9,386 bases of DNA from Methylotenera sp. (GTDB lineage Bacteria; Pseudomonadota; Gammaproteobacteria; Burkholderiales; Methylophilaceae), in the NCBI GenBank assembly GCA_027487055.1, contig JAIYEJ010000076.1:1-9386 (forward strand), read 5' to 3'. Shown here piece after piece: positions 6,178 through 9,386 of this stretch (position 1 is its first letter; each line of letters begins with the position of its first letter). The notes beneath the pieces are model-generated. The model worked only from the letters and a program-made list of their open reading frames with translations, was not told the origin of the DNA and made no database searches. The position numbers and the translations under genes are program-made.

Positions 6178-9100
6178 ATGAAAGTAGCAAAAAATCTAAT
6201 GCAAGTTAACATTTATAGTTATGGCCAAAAGCTAATATCTAAGCTTTTGATAGTAACGATGTTACTGCTAGATTTACCCTTTGCAAGCATGATGCAATCT
6301 GCAAAGGCTGAAACAATCAATCCGAACAATTGGGTCACGATTCCAGTTAAAGCAGACCCAATGATGCAGGGTCTTAATATACCAGCAAATGCGTCCACAC
6401 AAGGCATGTGGTCTGGAGTATATAATTGGCCATTCAACGGATTGCATATGGCTGTTCTACCTGATGGTCGCGTACTTACTTATGGTACAGACCTTGTGTT
6501 TGGATGGGAACAAGATGGGCGCTCTTTTGATGTTTGGGATTCAACTCTAGGCTTTGGTCTAGCTAGCCATAACAGTACATTCAAAGCTGATGCGCCAAAC
6601 AGTTTTTGTGGTACCTCAACATTCTTGAATGATGGTAATCTCTTAGTCTCTGGGGGAAACTCACCAAATCAAAGCAACATATATTCTCCATCTTCTAACA
6701 CCCGAACGACTTCATCTTTCAATTTAGCACAACAACGTTGGTATTCTACTATGATCAGCCTTCCAGATGGCAGACCATTAATGCTTGGCGGAATGAGAAC
6801 TTACAGTGAAGGCATGGAACTCAACCCTGATCAAGCTATCGCCGCTGGCACGCCTTCAATGACACCTGAAGTACTTGAAACAAATGGCTGGCGCTCTTTG
6901 TTTGGTGCTACTAGCAGGGATGCTTTTGGCCCAGATTATCTGCGTACTTCTTATCCACGTGCTTGGGTAGCACCAAATGGTTTAGTTTTTGGTGTGTCAT
7001 CAGACAAAATGTGGTATCTAGACCCAGCAGGGAATGGATCAATTCCATATGTAGGTGACTATAAACGTTATGGTGGTGCTAATATAGTAAATGCAGGTTC
7101 AACTAATACAGCTGTCATGTATGCTCCTGGTAAAATTCTCATTGCTGGTGGTAATGGTGGTCAGAATGAGGACGGAAGACCTTCAAGCAATCAAGCCACA
7201 GTTATAGATATTAATTCTGGCACGCCTGTCCTAACTGAACAACCCAACATGTCAGTTCCTCGTCGGCTAGCCAATTCAATCGTATTAGCAAATGGACAAG
7301 TAGTTGTTACTGGTGGCTCTAGGCGTGGGAACAACAATGGCGCAGACGCGGTTTATACCGCAGAGATATGGACTCCTACAATACCCAATGGATCTTCTGG
7401 CACTTGGTTAACTGGACCAAGTGCATCCATATACCGAGGCTATCACTCACAAACAGTTCTAATGCCAAATGGAACCATACTGTCTGAAGGCGGTGGTTCA
7501 CCAGGCCCAGTAGACAATAAAAATGCTGAAATTTATTACCCTCCCTATTTATTTAAAAATGTAGGTGGGAACTCTCAACTTGCAACACGCCCAGTGATTA
7601 AAGCTATCAGTGGGCTTTCTTACAATAATAATGCTTCTATGCAAATGGATATGGAATCTGCTGATTCAATATCGCAACTTGTTTTAATTGGTCTGAGTCA
7701 AGGCACTCATAATTTTAATACTGCGCAGCGTCGAATTCCATTAACTTTCAGCCAAGAAAGTTTCAGACTCACAACCACCATACCTAATTCCTTTTTAACA
7801 CCTCCAGGGTATTATCAGGTAGTTGCGCTTGATGCAGCTGGGGTGCCTTCATTAGGCACAATTATAGCAATTGGTCAAAACCAAGCCCCTCCAGCAGTGC
7901 CGCCCAATCCATATACACCACCTGACATAAGTGGATCAATTAATGTACCTATACTTAACCCAGGAGGCACAGCAAATTACAGCGTTACTGCTGTTTCAGG
8001 CATTACATACAGTTGGAATTTCGGTGATGGCAGTCCTAGCACCCCATTTAGCGCAAACCCATCAGTTTCAAAGACATACTCATCTCCTGGATTATATGTC
8101 GTAACCTTAAGTGCAAGAGATAGCGAAAATATCATTACCACTCGTACATTTCTACAAGCGGTAGCGACCGAAAAAACAGCCAATAGTCCTTCTAACTCTA
8201 CACCGATTGCGGTTGAAACACGTGCAGGCAATACACCCAGAATCTGGGTTGTAAACCCTGACAATGATTCTGTGAGCGTTTTGGACTCTGTTACAAATAC
8301 AGTTGCTTCTACAATTAATGTGGGTATATCGCCTCGTACTTTGGCGGTTGCACCAGACGGCCGTATTTGGGTTGCAAATAAAGAGTCTGCAACAATCTCT
8401 ATTATTAGTCCTACAACAATGACTATTGTGCAAACAATCACTTTGCCTCGCGCCTCTCAACCACATGGCCTTGCATTTGCGCCTGCTGGTGGTAGTGCGT
8501 ATGTGGCTCTAGAAGCAACAGGTCAACTGCTTAAACTTAATCAAAGCACAGGTGCACAGCAAGGAATTGTTAATATAGGTAGCAATCCACGTCATGTAAG
8601 TATTAGTGCTGATGGAACTAAAGTCCTTGTATCAAGATTTATAACTCCACCATTACCAGGTGAGTCAACAGCTACAGTTAACATTACAAGTTCATCAAAC
8701 GTTGGTGGCGAAGTTGTTGTAGTTAATCCAACCAATATGACTATTACCGATACAGTCATACTTCATCATAGCGACAAAGGTGACTCGGAAATTCAAGGAA
8801 GTGGGATACCGAACTATTTAGCGGCCGCTGTAATTTCGCCTGATGGATCAACAGCTTGGGTGCCATCTAAACAAGATAATATTAAGCGAGGTTTGTTACG
8901 TAACGGGCGAAACCTAGACTTCCAAAATACGGTAAGAGCTATTAGCTCACGCATTGACATGAATACTATGACTGAAGACTACGCCAAGCGTATTGACCAT
9001 GACAACTCAAGTTTAGGTAGTGCAGTAGTTTATCACCCTAGTGGCGTGTATATGTTTGTCGCACTAGAAACAAGTCGACAAGTAGCAGTTGTAGATGCGA

Positions 9101-9386
9101 TTGGGGGTAATGAATTGTTCAAAATAGACGTGGGTCGAGCACCACAAGGTTTGGCAATTTCTGAAGATGGCAACACACTTTATGTTCATGAGTTTATGGA
9201 TAGAAGTGTTAGTATTTTCAATTTGTCGCCATTGACAACTCAAGGTTTATTAAGAGTCAATCAAAATAAAGTTGAATTTACTATAGATGTTGAAAAATTA
9301 CCGGCTCGAGTAGTGTTAGGTAAGCAACTATTTTATGATGCAAAAGACCCTCGCTTATCTCGCGACTCATATATGAGCTGTGCTAG
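6178..9386 (+). CDS. Exported copper radical oxidase - PKD - YVTN propeller - MauG/di-heme peroxidase fusion (3' end outside window)
   Basis: One frame without stops covers 1069 codons plus two bases. Residues 1-44 form a Sec signal peptide (hydrophobic LLIVTMLLLDLPFA, cleavage motif AKA before Glu45). Residues about 50-470 form a kelch-type galactose/glyoxal oxidase propeller: Cys144 (SFCGTS), Tyr189 (RWYST), Tyr422-His423 (RGYHS). The C-terminal E-set domain (about 471-566) provides His511 (GTHNFNTAQRRIP). In galactose oxidase the matching Cys, Tyr, Tyr, His and His build the cross-linked copper-radical site that oxidises alcohols or aldehydes and makes H2O2. A PKD domain follows (about 582-660; YSWNFGDG, YSSPGLYVVTLSARDS), then YVTN-like repeats (about 688-1020; IWVVNPDNDSVSVLD, PHGLAFAP). 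The last residues, LGKQLFYDAKDPRLS and MSCA, open a MauG/CCP domain cut inside its first CxxCH. The start is the first ATG in frame; only a weak GGTAA precedes it, and Met8 is a possible alternative. The substrate is unknown. Confidence 0.88.
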   Translation, partial: MKVAKNLMQVNIYSYGQKLISKLLIVTMLLLDLPFASMMQSAKAETINPNNWVTIPVKADPMMQGLNIPANASTQGMWSGVYNWPFNGLHMAVLPDGRVLTYGTDLVFGWEQDGRSFDVWDSTLGFGLASHNSTFKADAPNSFCGTSTFLNDGNLLVSGGNSPNQSNIYSPSSNTRTTSSFNLAQQRWYSTMISLPDGRPLMLGGMRTYSEGMELNPDQAIAAGTPSMTPEVLETNGWRSLFGATSRDAFGPDYLRTSYPRAWVAPNGLVFGVSSDKMWYLDPAGNGSIPYVGDYKRYGGANIVNAGSTNTAVMYAPGKILIAGGNGGQNEDGRPSSNQATVIDINSGTPVLTEQPNMSVPRRLANSIVLANGQVVVTGGSRRGNNNGADAVYTAEIWTPTIPNGSSGTWLTGPSASIYRGYHSQTVLMPNGTILSEGGGSPGPVDNKNAEIYYPPYLFKNVGGNSQLATRPVIKAISGLSYNNNASMQMDMESADSISQLVLIGLSQGTHNFNTAQRRIPLTFSQESFRLTTTIPNSFLTPPGYYQVVALDAAGVPSLGTIIAIGQNQAPPAVPPNPYTPPDISGSINVPILNPGGTANYSVTAVSGITYSWNFGDGSPSTPFSANPSVSKTYSSPGLYVVTLSARDSENIITTRTFLQAVATEKTANSPSNSTPIAVETRAGNTPRIWVVNPDNDSVSVLDSVTNTVASTINVGISPRTLAVAPDGRIWVANKESATISIISPTTMTIVQTITLPRASQPHGLAFAPAGGSAYVALEATGQLLKLNQSTGAQQGIVNIGSNPRHVSISADGTKVLVSRFITPPLPGESTATVNITSSSNVGGEVVVVNPTNMTITDTVILHHSDKGDSEIQGSGIPNYLAAAVISPDGSTAWVPSKQDNIKRGLLRNGRNLDFQNTVRAISSRIDMNTMTEDYAKRIDHDNSSLGSAVVYHPSGVYMFVALETSRQVAVVDAIGGNELFKIDVGRAPQGLAISEDGNTLYVHEFMDRSVSIFNLSPLTTQGLLRVNQNKVEFTIDVEKLPARVVLGKQLFYDAKDPRLSRDSYMSCA

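Noticed and set aside
7977..8466. Two overlapping antisense open frames (104 and 154 codons) within the PKD/propeller part of the fusion gene
   Set aside because: The plus-strand frame there encodes clear PKD and YVTN motifs; the antisense products show no domain signature and have no ribosome binding site.
6178..9386. The possibility that the oxidase and peroxidase domains are separate genes joined by a sequencing error
   Set aside because: The frame is continuous with in-frame linkers throughout, and no internal ribosome binding site, signal peptide or stop was seen between the domains.

Overview
The window looks like chromosomal DNA from a fairly AT-rich Gram-negative proteobacterium. Two housekeeping genes (map, glnD), an HDOD-type protein and several Sec-exported proteins fit a betaproteobacterium, possibly a Methylophilaceae/Methylotenera-like one. 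That lineage call is inference from protein style and base composition, not from a search.

Left part (1-3928): the first 50 codons of a leftward HDOD-like gene run off the left edge. A 413-base divergent intergenic region follows. Next come map (type I methionine aminopeptidase, all metal ligands present) and, 17 bases on, glnD (PII uridylyltransferase/uridylyl-removing enzyme with NT, HD and two ACT domains). These two form an apparent operon. An apparently gene-free 339-base spacer follows.

Middle (4268-5758): an exported GlcG/HbpS-like (DUF336) protein reads rightward and ends at a strong stem-loop that can work in both directions. Two small cupin genes read leftward toward it. They are tandem paralogues with about half of aligned residues identical, and they are separated by a second terminator-like hairpin placed right before the ribosome binding site of the downstream copy.

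Right part (5759-9386): after a 419-base AT-rich divergent regulatory region, one uninterrupted rightward frame of at least 1069 codons runs off the right edge. It encodes an exported multidomain protein: signal peptide, galactose/glyoxal-oxidase-type copper radical oxidase propeller with its C-terminal E-set domain, PKD domain, YVTN-type beta-propeller, and the beginning of a MauG/di-heme cytochrome c peroxidase domain cut at its first heme-binding cysteine. All five residues that build the Cys-Tyr radical copper site in galactose oxidase are present with near-identical spacing. This is the most interesting object here: copper radical oxidases make H2O2, and bacterial di-heme peroxidases consume it and pass oxidising equivalents through c-type heme. 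One polypeptide may therefore join producer and consumer outside the cytoplasm. The neighbouring exported heme-protein homologue and the cupins could belong to the same extracytoplasmic redox function, but only their position suggests it.

No tRNA, rRNA, CRISPR array, insertion sequence or phage gene was seen.
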